DNA from: Halorussus sp. MSC15.2
GTDB lineage: Archaea; Halobacteriota; Halobacteria; Halobacteriales; Haladaptataceae
Direction: 5' to 3'
DNA: 64,000 nt
Assembly: GCF_010747475.1 (NCBI RefSeq)
Contig: NZ_VSLZ01000004.1
Span: 62,001 to 126,000 of the forward strand
A model generated the notes under the pieces. The model searched no databases. It had not been told where the DNA came from and was given only the letters and a program-made list of their open reading frames with translations. Numbering within the stretch: position 1 is the stretch's first letter; each line of letters starts with the position of its first letter. This document shows, one piece after another, positions 8,468-17,418 of the stretch. A program made the translations under genes and the position numbers.

Positions 8468-8731
8468 CTACAGTATCGAGTACGCCGCCGCAGTCGTCAG
8501 CGCCAGCGCCGCGAGCAGGCCGACGAACATGGTGAACGCCACCGACCGGGGTTCCCACTTGAGGTGCTGGTAGTACCACGCCACCATGAGCGCCTTCACG
8601 AACGAGAGCGCGATGATGACCCAGAACGCGGTCCAGTAGGGCAGTCCGCCCGACTGCTCCACGAGGACCTGCGCGGTCGCGAAGACGAACAACACGACGT
8701 AAATCGCGGTATAGAGCTTGAGTCTTGTCAT
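8468..8731 (-). CDS. coxD: Cytochrome c oxidase subunit IV
   Basis: An 87-residue protein with three membrane helices (about 5-22, 30-50, 65-85). It carries the conserved prokaryotic subunit IV core ALSFVKALMVAWYYQHLKWE, in which the second helix ends in a K-x-x-x-V-x-x-Y-Y-M/Q-H-L pattern. It stabilises the oxidase subunit I/III complex and has no cofactor. It is the last gene of the subunit II - I+III - IV set on the minus strand, 52 bases after the end of the I+III gene. Confidence 0.85.
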   Translation of the reverse strand: MTRLKLYTAIYVVLFVFATAQVLVEQSGGLPYWTAFWVIIALSFVKALMVAWYYQHLKWEPRSVAFTMFVGLLAALALTTAAAYSIL

Positions 8732-8783
8732 GGTCGGGTTCGTGATGTCGGTTCGGTGGTAATTGGGATGTTGCCGGTCATGG

Positions 8784-11380
8784 TCACAGGATGTAGAACA
8801 GCGGGAACAGGAACAGCCACACGATGTCCACGAAGTGCCAGTACAGGCCGAAGTACTCGACCGGCCGGTCGTCGTCGAGGTACGCGCCGTTCCACGCCCG
8901 CACGATGAGATACAGCGTGACTATCAACCCCGCGACGACGTGCAGGCCGTGTAAGCCGGTGGTCAGGTAGAACGTCGAGGACGCGACGTTGTCCCGATGT
9001 CCCACCCGTGCGGGAACGCCTCGGTGTGGACGTGGAACAGGTGGAGCCACTCCAGCGCCTTGTTGACGAGGAACGCGATACCGAGGACGAACGTCGTCAC
9101 GAGCGACCCGACCAGTCCCCAGCGACTTCCCCGCTCGGCCGCGACGAGTGCCAGCACGACCGTGAAACTGCTCGTCAACAGGATGTACGTGTTGATGAGT
9201 CCCGGGAGCGGAACGTGGGCGGCCGGTATCAGGTGGTGCCAGTCGGTCCACCCCTCCGCGACCCGGATGAAGGCGTACGACCCGATGAACGCGCCGAACA
9301 GTACCACGTCGCTGGCGAGGAATATCCAGACGCCGAGCTTCGTGTTCCCGACGTCTTCGAACGGCCAACTCTCGCCGAACGGACCGGTCAGGGCGTGGAA
9401 CTCCTCGCGGGCCATCCTGACCAGCGCCCACAGTCCGCCGAGCAGACCGCCGACCGTGAGGGCGACGTAGAACCCGCCTTCGAGTCCGTCGGGGTAGCTC
9501 GCTTTCTGCAGGCCTGACAGCCCCAACAGCAGGACGAACGACGCGAGTCCGATTACGAACGGCCAGATGCTGGCGTGGCTCTCTTCGTTTTCGTCTCCCG
9601 CGTGCGTGTCCGCGAGTTGCCCCTGTGCGTCCCGCGCGACGCCGCCGTCGGTCGCCTCTTTGCCCGCTAACTCGCCGCCGTCGGCCACGCCGCCCGCGCC
9701 GCGTCGGAACTCCAGCGACCCGCTGGAGAACGACGGCTTGCCGGGGAAGTTCTCGAGGGGCGGCGGCGATGGAAGCGCCCACTCCGTCGTGGTCGAGTAG
9801 CGCCACGGATTGTCGTCGGCGTCCTCGCCCCGCCAGAGACTGGCGAACAGGTTGTAGAACATCACGAGGAACGACGCGCCCAGCAGGAACCCGCCGACGG
9901 TCGATAGCTGGTGCCACTGGAGGAACGCCTCCGGATAGACGAAGTCCCGGCGCGGGGTCTCCCACGCGAGGAACATCGGGAAGTACAACAGGTTGAACCC
10001 GACGAAGTAGAGCGCGAAGTGGACCTTCCCGAGGAACTCGTCGTACATCTTGCCCGTCATCTTGGGGTACCAGTAGTAGAGACCGCCCACCAGCGCGGTC
10101 ACGCCCCCGACCATCACGTAGTGGAAGTGCGCGACGACCCAGTAGGTGCCTCGGAACTCGTAGTCGAGGACGACTGCGCCGAGGAAGACTCCGGTGATGC
10201 CCCCGAGGATGAACAGTATCAGCGCGCCGAACGAGAACAGGAACGGCGTGGCGAACCGGACCTTCCCCTTGACGGTGGTGTAGATGAGCGCGAACACCAT
10301 CAGGTCGAACGGCAGCGAGATGCCGATGGTGGTCGCCATGAACAGCGTCTTTATCTGGAGGTTGATGCTCGTCAGGAACATGTGGTGCATCCAGACGAGG
10401 AAGCTCTGGAGCGCCACCAGCACCATCGCCGCGATGAACCACTTCCGGCCGACGAGACGCCGCCCCGTGAACGTCTGGAACGTCTCGGCCATCACGCCGA
10501 GCGCCGGGAAGAAGACGATGTACACCTCCGGGTGGCCGAAGAACCAGAACAGGTGCGCCCACAGCAGCGACCCGGCGTGACCCGTCGCCGCGAAGTACTG
10601 GGTCCCCAGCAGGCGGTCGGCCGAGAGAATCATCAGCGCTGCCAACAGCGCCGCGAACGCGAACAGCATCATCCACGTCGTGAGCAGGATGGTCCACGTG
10701 AACAGCGGCATCCGCCGGAGAGTCAACCCCTCGGCGCGCATCCGGTGCATCGTCGTCAGGAAGTTCACCGACCCGACAGTCACCGACGCGGTGAACATCA
10801 CCAGCGCCAGCACCGCGGTGCTCGCGCCGATGTTCGGAGTGTACACCGGGAGGTTCAGCGGCGCGTACATCGTCCACCCGCCCCCGAAGGTGCCGCCTTG
10901 GAAGAACGAGACGCCCATCAGAACCCCCGAGAAGAGGTAGAGCCAGTACGACAGCGCGTTCAACCGGGGGAACGCGAGGTCTTTCGCGCCGATTTGCAGG
11001 GGCACCACGTAGTTGGCGAACCCGAACGCGAACGGCGAGAGGAACCAGAACACCATGATGAGACCGTGGGCCGAGACGGCCTGATTGTACTGGAGTGGTT
11101 CGAGCAGGCTCACGCCCGGCGTCCACAACTGGAGGCGCATCAACAGCGCCAGCACGCCGCCGAACACGAGGAAGAACAGCGCCGTGACGGTGTAGAGGAT
11201 GCCCACGTCCTTGTGGTTGGTCGTGACCAGCCACCGCTTCACGCGGCCGGGGTCGGGCAGGTCGTGGTGATGGTCGGTCCCGTGTGAGGCGTTCGCCACG
11301 CCGCCGTCCGTCTCCGTCCCGCCGTCCGTCTTCACACCGTCGTCGGTCTCCGCGTCACCGTCGGCGTTCCCGTCGGTCAT
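8784..11380 (-). CDS. coxAC: Cytochrome c oxidase subunit I+III fusion, interrupted by an apparent 1-nt deletion
   Basis: A heme-copper oxidase core fused to subunit III; it reduces O2 to water and pumps protons. In subunit I: heme ligand His105, Cu-B ligand His283 in FGHPEVY with the cross-linked Tyr287 and the D-channel Glu285 of A-type oxidases, HH at 332-333, and HFH at 418-420. Subunit III helices follow an acidic linker. The frame from the ATG ends early at 8963 after HGWDIGTT, but the next frame continues with [21 protein letters not shown] to the natural end at 8784. The break is near 8986-8992, where one base seems lost. The total length of 2,597 is one short of a multiple of three. 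It overlaps subunit II by four bases (ATGA). Confidence 0.85.
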
Positions 11381-12213
11381 GCGCCCACCTCCAGCGCGTT
11401 CGCGTTCGCGAGCGAGGTTGCCCCATCACCCGGAGCGACGGCGTCGCCCGGACCGAGGAGCGCCGAACTGTTCGACGCCGACCCGTTCGCACTCGTGGTG
11501 TTGGCGTACCACGACTCGTACGCCTCGGCGTCCATCACCACCACGTCCGCGGTCATGTAGGAGTGGCCCGCCCCGCAGAGTTCGAAACACCTCGCCTCGT
11601 AGGTCCCCGTCTCGTTCGTGCGGAACCACGTGTCGGTCCTCTGGCCCGGGATGGCGTCGGTCTTCACCCGTAACTCCGGCACCCCGAACGTGTGGAACAC
11701 GTCCTCGGACGTGACTCGGAGGTGGACCGTCTCGTTCTCGGGGACGCGCAGCGTACTGGACGTGTGTCCGTTCGGGTAGACGAAGTCCCACCCGAACCGA
11801 TAGCCCACCACGTCGATTTCGAGGCCCTCCTCGCCCTCGCCGGGCGGATTCTCTTCGACGTAGAGCAGCGTCCCGTAGGTCCACGCGATGAGCGAGACCA
11901 CGATTATCGTACTCAGTCCGAACGAGAAGAACAGTTTCCGACCGCCGCCCCCGCCCGTGGGGAGTTCGCCGAGGCGGGGTCCCTCGTCCTCGGTCGCCCG
12001 CCCGTCCCCGTCGCGGTACTTGTACGCGTTGTACACCATGTAGCCGATGACGACCACACCGACCAGCGTCCCGAGTACCAAGAACACCGTGAATATGCGC
12101 TGGAACACCTCCACTCTGGTTCCCTTCGGTACTATCCCGGACTGGGCCGGGAGGAACTCGCTGGCGGCGAGGAGTAGCGCTCCGGCCGACGATACCATGA
12201 CAGTTGATAACAT
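11377..12213 (-). CDS. coxB: Cytochrome c oxidase subunit II
   Basis: A 278-residue protein. A hydrophobic N-terminal segment is followed by two membrane helices (about 42-64 and 97-118) and an extracytoplasmic cupredoxin domain. The Cu-A site is complete: His174 (VFHTF), then Cys209, Glu211, Cys213, His217 and Met220 in CFELCGAGHSYM. It accepts electrons, in haloarchaea probably from a blue-copper halocyanin, and passes them to subunit I. It is the first gene of the II - I+III - IV set. ATG 12213 is used; ATG 12198 is an alternative. Upstream, a divergent promoter region holds a 14-bp palindrome. Confidence 0.92.
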   Translation of the reverse strand: MLSTVMVSSAGALLLAASEFLPAQSGIVPKGTRVEVFQRIFTVFLVLGTLVGVVVIGYMVYNAYKYRDGDGRATEDEGPRLGELPTGGGGGRKLFFSFGLSTIIVVSLIAWTYGTLLYVEENPPGEGEEGLEIDVVGYRFGWDFVYPNGHTSSTLRVPENETVHLRVTSEDVFHTFGVPELRVKTDAIPGQRTDTWFRTNETGTYEARCFELCGAGHSYMTADVVVMDAEAYESWYANTTSANGSASNSSALLGPGDAVAPGDGATSLANANALEVGA

Positions 12214-12236
12214 CGTACGTGTACTTATCGGTTTCC

Positions 12237-12250
12237 CACGAATATTCGTG
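12237..12250. promoter_or_regulatory. Perfect 14-bp palindrome between divergent oxidase-locus genes
   Basis: CACGAATATTCGTG is fully self-complementary and lies 24 bases from the coxB start and 44 bases from the divergent membrane protein start, inside the 81-base shared promoter region. The AATATT centre could also act as a TATA-like core. Position and symmetry make it a strong candidate for a dimeric regulator that controls both genes. Confidence 0.5.
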
Positions 12251-12294
12251 AAAGAGGGAGAACGCTTTTGGATTGTCGAACGGTATCGTACACC

Positions 12295-12825
12295 ATGGAG
12301 GGGGACGAACCGGAGCTATCGACGGACCTGCACGAGGACGTGACCGAGGGGACGGAACCCGACTTCGACCACCTGTGGGGAATCGTGACCGACGGCTTCA
12401 TCGGCGCGGTCGGCGGGTTGGTCGGCACCGGCGCGCTGACGGTCGGACTGCTCATCGCGGCGTCGCTGGATGCGTTCCAGATAGAGAGCTTCGGAACGCT
12501 GGCCGAACTCACGGGGTTCAACGCGATTCTACCGCTCGACCCGACCGCGGTCGGGTACGTGCTGTTCCTGTTGACCGGGATGGTCATGTGGCCGCTCCTG
12601 TTCGCGTCTATCGGGGCGTATCTGCCGGGCGAGAAGTACGCGACGAAGGGAATCCCGTTCGGATTCGTCCTCTGGACCGGGTTCGCGCCCGCCTTCTACG
12701 AGGGGTACACCGGACTGGCGATGGCGCTCTACCTCGTGCTGACGCTCGGTGCGCACTTCTCGTACGGGTTCACGCTCGGAGCCGTGTTCGACTACCTCGG
12801 GGACCGCCCGGAGACGCTGGTCTGA
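12295..12825 (+). CDS. Four-helix membrane protein of the oxidase locus (DUF6789-like)
   Basis: A 176-residue protein with an acidic cytoplasmic N-terminus (about 1-28), then four hydrophobic segments: GFIGAVGGLVGTGALTVGLLIA, VGYVLFLLTGMVMWPLLFAS, GFVLWTGFAPAFYEG with its neighbours, and the final ALYLVLTLGAHFSYGFTLGAVF. The family, DUF6789 as far as I can recognise it, is widespread near haloarchaeal cytochrome oxidase genes and has no assigned role. It is divergent from coxB and shares the promoter region with the 14-bp palindrome, which suggests common control. ATG 12295 is preferred to an upstream start that would add nine residues. Confidence 0.75.
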   Translation: MEGDEPELSTDLHEDVTEGTEPDFDHLWGIVTDGFIGAVGGLVGTGALTVGLLIAASLDAFQIESFGTLAELTGFNAILPLDPTAVGYVLFLLTGMVMWPLLFASIGAYLPGEKYATKGIPFGFVLWTGFAPAFYEGYTGLAMALYLVLTLGAHFSYGFTLGAVFDYLGDRPETLV

Positions 12826-12981
12826 CCTCGAGACGCTATTTTCGACGGGCAGTAACGAGGGAATATCGACCGATACCGACGGTACTGATACCGATACCAG
12901 CGATTCCGATACCGACGCTCTCCGACCGCGCCCGAAGACGTTCGGCGGAAGCTATCCGACGGGAGCCTCCCTTCCGCCGAT

Positions 12982-13131
12982 ATGCACAGCGACTCCCTCG
13001 GCGTCGTCCTCGCGGTCGGTGGACTGGCGCTCGGCTACTACGTCGGCGGAACGCAGACGGCGGTTCTCGTGGCGCTGTTCGGGTTCTTCCTCGGAAAAGT
13101 GACGGATAGTCTGACGAAGACGGTCGGGTGA
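12982..13131 (+). CDS. 49-residue membrane protein
   Basis: A very small protein, MHSDSLGVVLAVGGLALGYY followed by VGG, a second hydrophobic stretch and a Lys-containing tail (KVTDSLTKTVG). It forms two short membrane segments in a hairpin. It lies between the DUF6789-like gene and the convergent second oxidase subunit I. It could be a small oxidase-associated subunit, as these are often this size, but there is no direct evidence. Start and stop codons are clean. Confidence 0.55.
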   Translation: MHSDSLGVVLAVGGLALGYYVGGTQTAVLVALFGFFLGKVTDSLTKTVG

Positions 13132-13162
13132 GGAGTCGAGCGAGGGTTCGGTCGCCCTCGTT

Positions 13163-14950
13163 TCACTCCCGCTCGCCGCCGTCGGGGAGCGGTTTCTCAC
13201 CGTCGTCGGCCGCCGTCGTCTCGCCGCCGTCGGTGGCGGCGAGCGCGGTCTCGCGCTTGCGCTCGAACCACGCCCACTCGTGGGTCAGCAGTCCGTCGTC
13301 GGCGAGGTCCCACGGGTCGCCGTCCTCGACCTCCGGGCCTTCGAGCCACGACTGGACCACGTTCCAGACGAAGATTAGTTGGCCCAGCGCCAGCAGGTAG
13401 ACGCCGACAGTCGCTATCTGGTGGAGGTTCGCGAAGTACGAAACGGGGCCGACCGTGAGGTCGTACCCCGCGTACCGACGGGGCATCCCGCCGTACCCCA
13501 GCAGAATCATCGGGAAGAACGTGACGTTCGTCCCGACCATCGACAGCCAGAAGTGCGCCTTGGCGAGCGTTCGCTGGTACATCCGACCGGTGTACAGCGG
13601 GAACCAGTAGTAGACCGCCGCGAAGACCGCGAACGCGATAGCGCCCATGATGACGTAGTGGAAGTGCGCGACGACGTGGTACGTGTCGTGGAGGACGAGG
13701 TCCACCGGAATCGCGGCCTCGAACACGCCCGTGACGCCGCCGACGATGAAGTTGGCGACGAATCCGACGCAGAACAGCATCGGCGCGGTCAGCCGAACTC
13801 TGCCGTTCCACATTGTCGTTATCCAGTTGAACACCTTGACCGCGCTCGGGAGCGCGATGGCGATAGAGACCGCCATGAAACTCGCCCGAATCCGGGGGTC
13901 GATGCCGGTGGCGAACATGTGGTGCGCCCAGACGCCGAAACTCAGGACGCCCAGCGCGAGTGTGGAGTAGACCACGAACTTGAACCCGAACAGCTTCCGG
14001 CCCGAGAATCGCGGCAGGATGAGACTCACTAGACCCATCGGCGGCAGCACGAGGATGTACACCTCCGGATGGCCGAAGAACCAGAACAAGTGTTGCCACA
14101 GCAGCGGCCCACCGCCCGCCTGTGCGAAGAACTGGGTCCCGAAGTTCCGGTCGAGCAGGAGCATCACGAGCGCGCTCCCGAGCAGCGGGAACGAGAACAG
14201 AATCTGTCCGGACTGGACCAGCACGGTCCACGAGAACAGGTCGAGCGTCGCCCACGACACGTCCTCGTCGCGCTGGGTGAAGATGGTCGCGATGAAGTTG
14301 ATGGCTCCCATCGTCGCCGAGACGCCCGAGAGGTGTAACCCGAGCAGCATCAGGTCGATGCCCGGGTTCGCCTGTTCGACAGAGAGCGGGGGATACATCG
14401 TCCACGCCGTCTGCGCGCCCGAGATATCGCCGACGAACGGTTCCAACAGGACGCCGCCCCAGATGAGTAACGCGGCTATCGGCAGCAACCAGAACGCGAT
14501 GGCGTTGATGCGCGGGAACGCCATGTCGTCCGCGCCGATGAGCAGCGGGATGAGGTAGTTCGAGACGGCCGCCAGAATCGGCGTCCCGAACAGGAACAGC
14601 ATCGTGATGCCGTGGGTGGTCATGAGCGCGTTGTAGAACGTCGCGCCGAGCAGGTCCACCGGCGGCGTCACAAGTTCGGTCCGCATCAGCAGGACGGCCA
14701 CGCCGCCCCACGCGAACGAGAGCAGGCCGAACGTCCCGTAGAGGATACCGACGTCCTTGTGGTCCACGGTGGTCAACCATCGCACGATACCCGACGGTTT
14801 CTCGGCGGTCCCGTGCCCCGATTCGTGGCCTGCCGCCCCGCCGACGGCGGGGGTGTACGACTGCCAGTCTTCTATCCTCGTCAGCCACCACCCGACGCCG
14901 AGAAGCAAGAGGCCCATCAGTACTGTCAGGGCCGGTCGTACCGTTGCCAT
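13163..14950 (-). CDS. coxA: Second cytochrome oxidase subunit I (no fused subunit III)
   Basis: A 595-residue protein with an extra N-terminal membrane helix and the TRIEDWQSY motif before the 12-helix oxidase core. Ligands are all present: His113 (TTHGI) for low-spin heme, His294 with Glu296 and Tyr298 in FGHPEVY, His343-His344, and HFH at 429-431. The Glu marks an A-type D-channel. It differs from the fused subunit in lacking subunit III and in its acidic C-terminal tail. No separate subunit II lies beside it, so it may share the coxB product or use one encoded elsewhere. The ATG at 14950 is chosen because upstream residues lack family character. Confidence 0.9.
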   Translation of the reverse strand: MATVRPALTVLMGLLLLGVGWWLTRIEDWQSYTPAVGGAAGHESGHGTAEKPSGIVRWLTTVDHKDVGILYGTFGLLSFAWGGVAVLLMRTELVTPPVDLLGATFYNALMTTHGITMLFLFGTPILAAVSNYLIPLLIGADDMAFPRINAIAFWLLPIAALLIWGGVLLEPFVGDISGAQTAWTMYPPLSVEQANPGIDLMLLGLHLSGVSATMGAINFIATIFTQRDEDVSWATLDLFSWTVLVQSGQILFSFPLLGSALVMLLLDRNFGTQFFAQAGGGPLLWQHLFWFFGHPEVYILVLPPMGLVSLILPRFSGRKLFGFKFVVYSTLALGVLSFGVWAHHMFATGIDPRIRASFMAVSIAIALPSAVKVFNWITTMWNGRVRLTAPMLFCVGFVANFIVGGVTGVFEAAIPVDLVLHDTYHVVAHFHYVIMGAIAFAVFAAVYYWFPLYTGRMYQRTLAKAHFWLSMVGTNVTFFPMILLGYGGMPRRYAGYDLTVGPVSYFANLHQIATVGVYLLALGQLIFVWNVVQSWLEGPEVEDGDPWDLADDGLLTHEWAWFERKRETALAATDGGETTAADDGEKPLPDGGERE

Positions 14951-15218
14951 GTGGGCCGATTGCCGGCGAACCGATATGGAAATTGTCGGGCACATGTTCG
15001 GTCGGGTGTTTTACTGTCCCTTCGGTGGTGAGCGTAGCCCTCCGTTCTGACCGTGAGTGCGTCCTCTCCGGTGATTCCGTTTAGCCCGACTTCCCACCTC
15101 CAAATAGTACGATTACTATCAGCAATCGTCCGTCTGTAGTGACTGTTCTCTGGTCAGCGCGTAGTATCGTCTCCGCTATTTCCGTCGCTCTGATGAGCGG
15201 TGCCATCAATCCGAAACT

Positions 15219-15746
15219 ATGAACGCACCTACTCCCGATTCGGCCGATTACGTTTCCGCGCGTGCCCTGCAGTTGGTGGGTCTCGGGATTCTCCTCGTCT
15301 CGGCGGGGTGTACGGTCGGCCCGTCCGGTCGAGAGGGACCCGTTCCGTTGCGGTAAACAACTCGGCGAACGACCTCACACCTTCGAAGTTTCGGTCGTCG
15401 AAGGACCGTCGATAGGCGTGACCATTCGGAAGCGTAACGGGACCGTCGATTCGACGTCGCCCGGGGAGGGGTTGAGTACGTACGAATTCGGTAATGACTA
15501 CGAGACCGTTACGTCGGTCGAATTACCGGAACCGTCGCGCCCCTACGCAGGTACACGCTCGCTCCCGTCGGAGTTCCGCCGGTAATCTCTCCGAGAATCC
15601 GACGATAGTCGTCATCGCTTTCGACCGACGACCGCGTCGTCTCGCTAGTGACCGCCAACTGTGGTGGCGACTTGGTGTTCTTCGACGTAACTATGCGTTA
15701 CTACGGTTCGGACTCGGCGTACAACTGCCGGGAAGGTCTCTACTAA
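15219..15746 (+). pseudogene. Lipoprotein gene broken by several frameshifts
   Basis: The first frame gives MNAPTPDSADYV, then a signal helix and lipobox (LVSAGC), and stops after 44 residues. Coherent protein sequence then continues in other frames: SVAVNNSAND, then HTFEVSVVEGPS...VTIRKRNGTVDST, then RYTLAP, then NLSENPTIVVIAFDRR, and finally DRVVSLVTANCGGDLVFF to NCREGLY and a stop at 15744. Together the pieces form one lipoprotein of about 175 residues with an immunoglobulin-like beta fold typical of haloarchaeal surface lipoproteins. At least four frame changes are needed, so this looks like real gene decay rather than a single reading error. Confidence 0.7.
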
Positions 15747-15985
15747 GCGACGGTGGTTCGCTCCACCAAGCCCGTTCGACCGTGAACCGGCCACGGAAGG
15801 TCTCGTCAGGGTCTCGTCCGGCCGTCTCTGAACTCGTCCCAGAACACCATTTCCATATATCGAAATACAATTTATACGTTCGGCCGGCGACCGCCGGCAA
15901 TTTCCCGTGGGTTTAACGGACTCCACCAGTCGGTTATACCCACAAAATTATAAGCAAAGCGTGAGAAACGCTCGACCACCCGAAA

Positions 15986-16069
15986 ATGCCGACCTTAGAA
16001 TACTGCACCCCGAACGCGACCGCCTTTCCCCCTCGAACGACGCCACGGGAGGTGTTCGTCCGTGAGTGA
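15986..16069 (+). CDS. Possible 27-residue leader ORF overlapping the recombinase start
   Basis: ATG 15986 opens a short frame (MPTLEYCTPNATAFPPRTTP then REVFVRE) that ends with TGA at 16067-16069, eight bases inside the recombinase gene that starts at GTG 16062. The ribosome binding site for the recombinase lies within this small ORF, so translation of the leader could couple to, or regulate, recombinase synthesis. There is an AT-rich promoter-like stretch (about 15933-15957) before it. Whether it is translated is unknown. Confidence 0.35.
   Translation: MPTLEYCTPNATAFPPRTTPREVFVRE
16048..16054 (+). promoter_or_regulatory. Ribosome binding site of the recombinase gene
   Basis: GGAGGTG, a near-perfect complement of the archaeal 16S 3' end, stands seven bases before GTG 16062. 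This fixes the unusual GTG start of the recombinase and shows that its mRNA is not leaderless. Confidence 0.6.
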
Positions 16070-17330
16070 GACCGTCCGGAAAGCGTCAGGGGACCCCTTC
16101 GCCGACGTGCGCTGGACGACGTGTTCGCTGGAGGACTTCTGCGAACTCTACTGGGAGAGCGTCGCGCCCCGCCTCGAAGCCGACGGCCGAGACCCCGAGA
16201 CCCACCGTCCCAGCCACCAGTGGTTCCGAGACGAGGGGCTTCGGGGGTTCCTCGCGGCGCTCCGACGCCACCACGACCGCTCGTTCGGGGATTTCTGGCG
16301 CGAGGACCTCGGACTCGGCGACGACACCGGCTACGACTGGGCGACTGACCACGACGAGACGCTCGACGCCCTGCAGGCGTTCCTCGAAAGTCGGCGCTCG
16401 CGCCACTCGCTTCGGGAGTCCTCTATCGCCGCCAAGCGGCGTCGTCTCAACCGCTACGTCGAAGCCTACCGCGAGGCCAACGACACCGACGACCTGCTCT
16501 CGCCCGTGGTTCGCGATTCGGACGTGCCGACTCACGAGGCGGTTCACGCCTGCTACGCCGCGTTCGACTGGCTCAACGACCGCGAGTACGGTGCCCGTAC
16601 GAAGCTTCGAGTCCGGAGCGTCGTGGACGACTGGTACCAGCACCTCGTCGGTCGCCGCCTCGCCGCGGTCAATCCCGCGACCGGACTCTACGACGAGTTC
16701 AAGTGGCAGGTCGAGGAGTCCGACCCGTCGCAGTTCTCTCCGGACCACGTCCGCGCGCTCGTCCGCGCGGCCGAGTCGCCTCGCGAACGTTTGCTGGTCG
16801 TCGCGCTCGCGGCGTGGGGTCTGCGCGCGAACGAGGTCGCCAGCCTCCACGTCTCCCAAATCGAACGCGACGTGGCCGACGACGAGACAGCCTACGTCAC
16901 GTTCGAGGAGCGCAAGAACGGACCGGGCGAGGTGAACCTCGTCTACGGACTCGGCGCGCTGGACGCTAGACTCGACGACCTCGTTGGTGACGAGTGGTCC
17001 GGCTACCTCTTCCCGTCCAATCAAGGCGCTACTGCTCACGTGACCCGCGAGACGGTCTGGTCGTGGTTTCGCGAGTTGGCCGAGCGCGCGGACCTGCCCG
17101 AGGAAATCGACGGCGAGCGCCCGAGTCCGCAGCTCTGTCGTCGGTTCTGGTACGACACCTACACGTCCGTTCTCGAGTCCGTGATGGAGGGACTGGAGGA
17201 CATCGCCGCCGAACAGGGCAGCGACGACCCCCGCGTCGTCCTCTCGAACTACCTCTCCGCGGAGCGCTCGCGGAAGGTTCGCCGCGAGTTCATGCGCCAA
17301 GAGCTGTCCGAGGTGTTCGAGACGGAGTAA
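16062..17330 (+). CDS. Tyrosine recombinase / integrase-like protein
   Basis: A 422-residue protein. The N-terminal ~220 residues form helical DNA-binding regions (including an Arg/Lys-rich SSIAAKRRRLNRYVEAY helix). The C-terminal half has the tyrosine recombinase layout: Arg255 in AWGLRANEVASLH, a probable beta-hairpin Lys285 (EERKNG), CRRFWYDTY around 359-367 in place of HxxR, and Tyr397 in NYLSAERSRK as the likely nucleophile. The His of HxxR is not evident, so activity is uncertain. Domesticated versions occur on many haloarchaeal chromosomes. No tRNA gene or att repeats are seen nearby, so this is not clearly a mobile element. Confidence 0.75.
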   Translation: MSETVRKASGDPFADVRWTTCSLEDFCELYWESVAPRLEADGRDPETHRPSHQWFRDEGLRGFLAALRRHHDRSFGDFWREDLGLGDDTGYDWATDHDETLDALQAFLESRRSRHSLRESSIAAKRRRLNRYVEAYREANDTDDLLSPVVRDSDVPTHEAVHACYAAFDWLNDREYGARTKLRVRSVVDDWYQHLVGRRLAAVNPATGLYDEFKWQVEESDPSQFSPDHVRALVRAAESPRERLLVVALAAWGLRANEVASLHVSQIERDVADDETAYVTFEERKNGPGEVNLVYGLGALDARLDDLVGDEWSGYLFPSNQGATAHVTRETVWSWFRELAERADLPEEIDGERPSPQLCRRFWYDTYTSVLESVMEGLEDIAAEQGSDDPRVVLSNYLSAERSRKVRREFMRQELSEVFETE

Positions 17331-17418
17331 TAAATCCTATTTTGCTATATTGAACTTCGGAGAAGTAGTCGCTCTCTCTCGGGCTATCGACGAAACGGCT
17401 CGACGAGAAAAATCCGAA

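Noticed and set aside
9911-11287. Long plus-strand open frame (458 codons) opposite the oxidase I+III gene
   Set aside because: It is antisense to conserved heme-ligand regions and is made of Glu/Arg/His repeats typical of shadows of GC-rich genes.
16062-17330. Recombinase gene as the end of an integrated element
   Set aside because: No tRNA gene, no direct-repeat att pair and no virus- or plasmid-like genes are seen nearby; such recombinases also occur as ordinary chromosomal genes.
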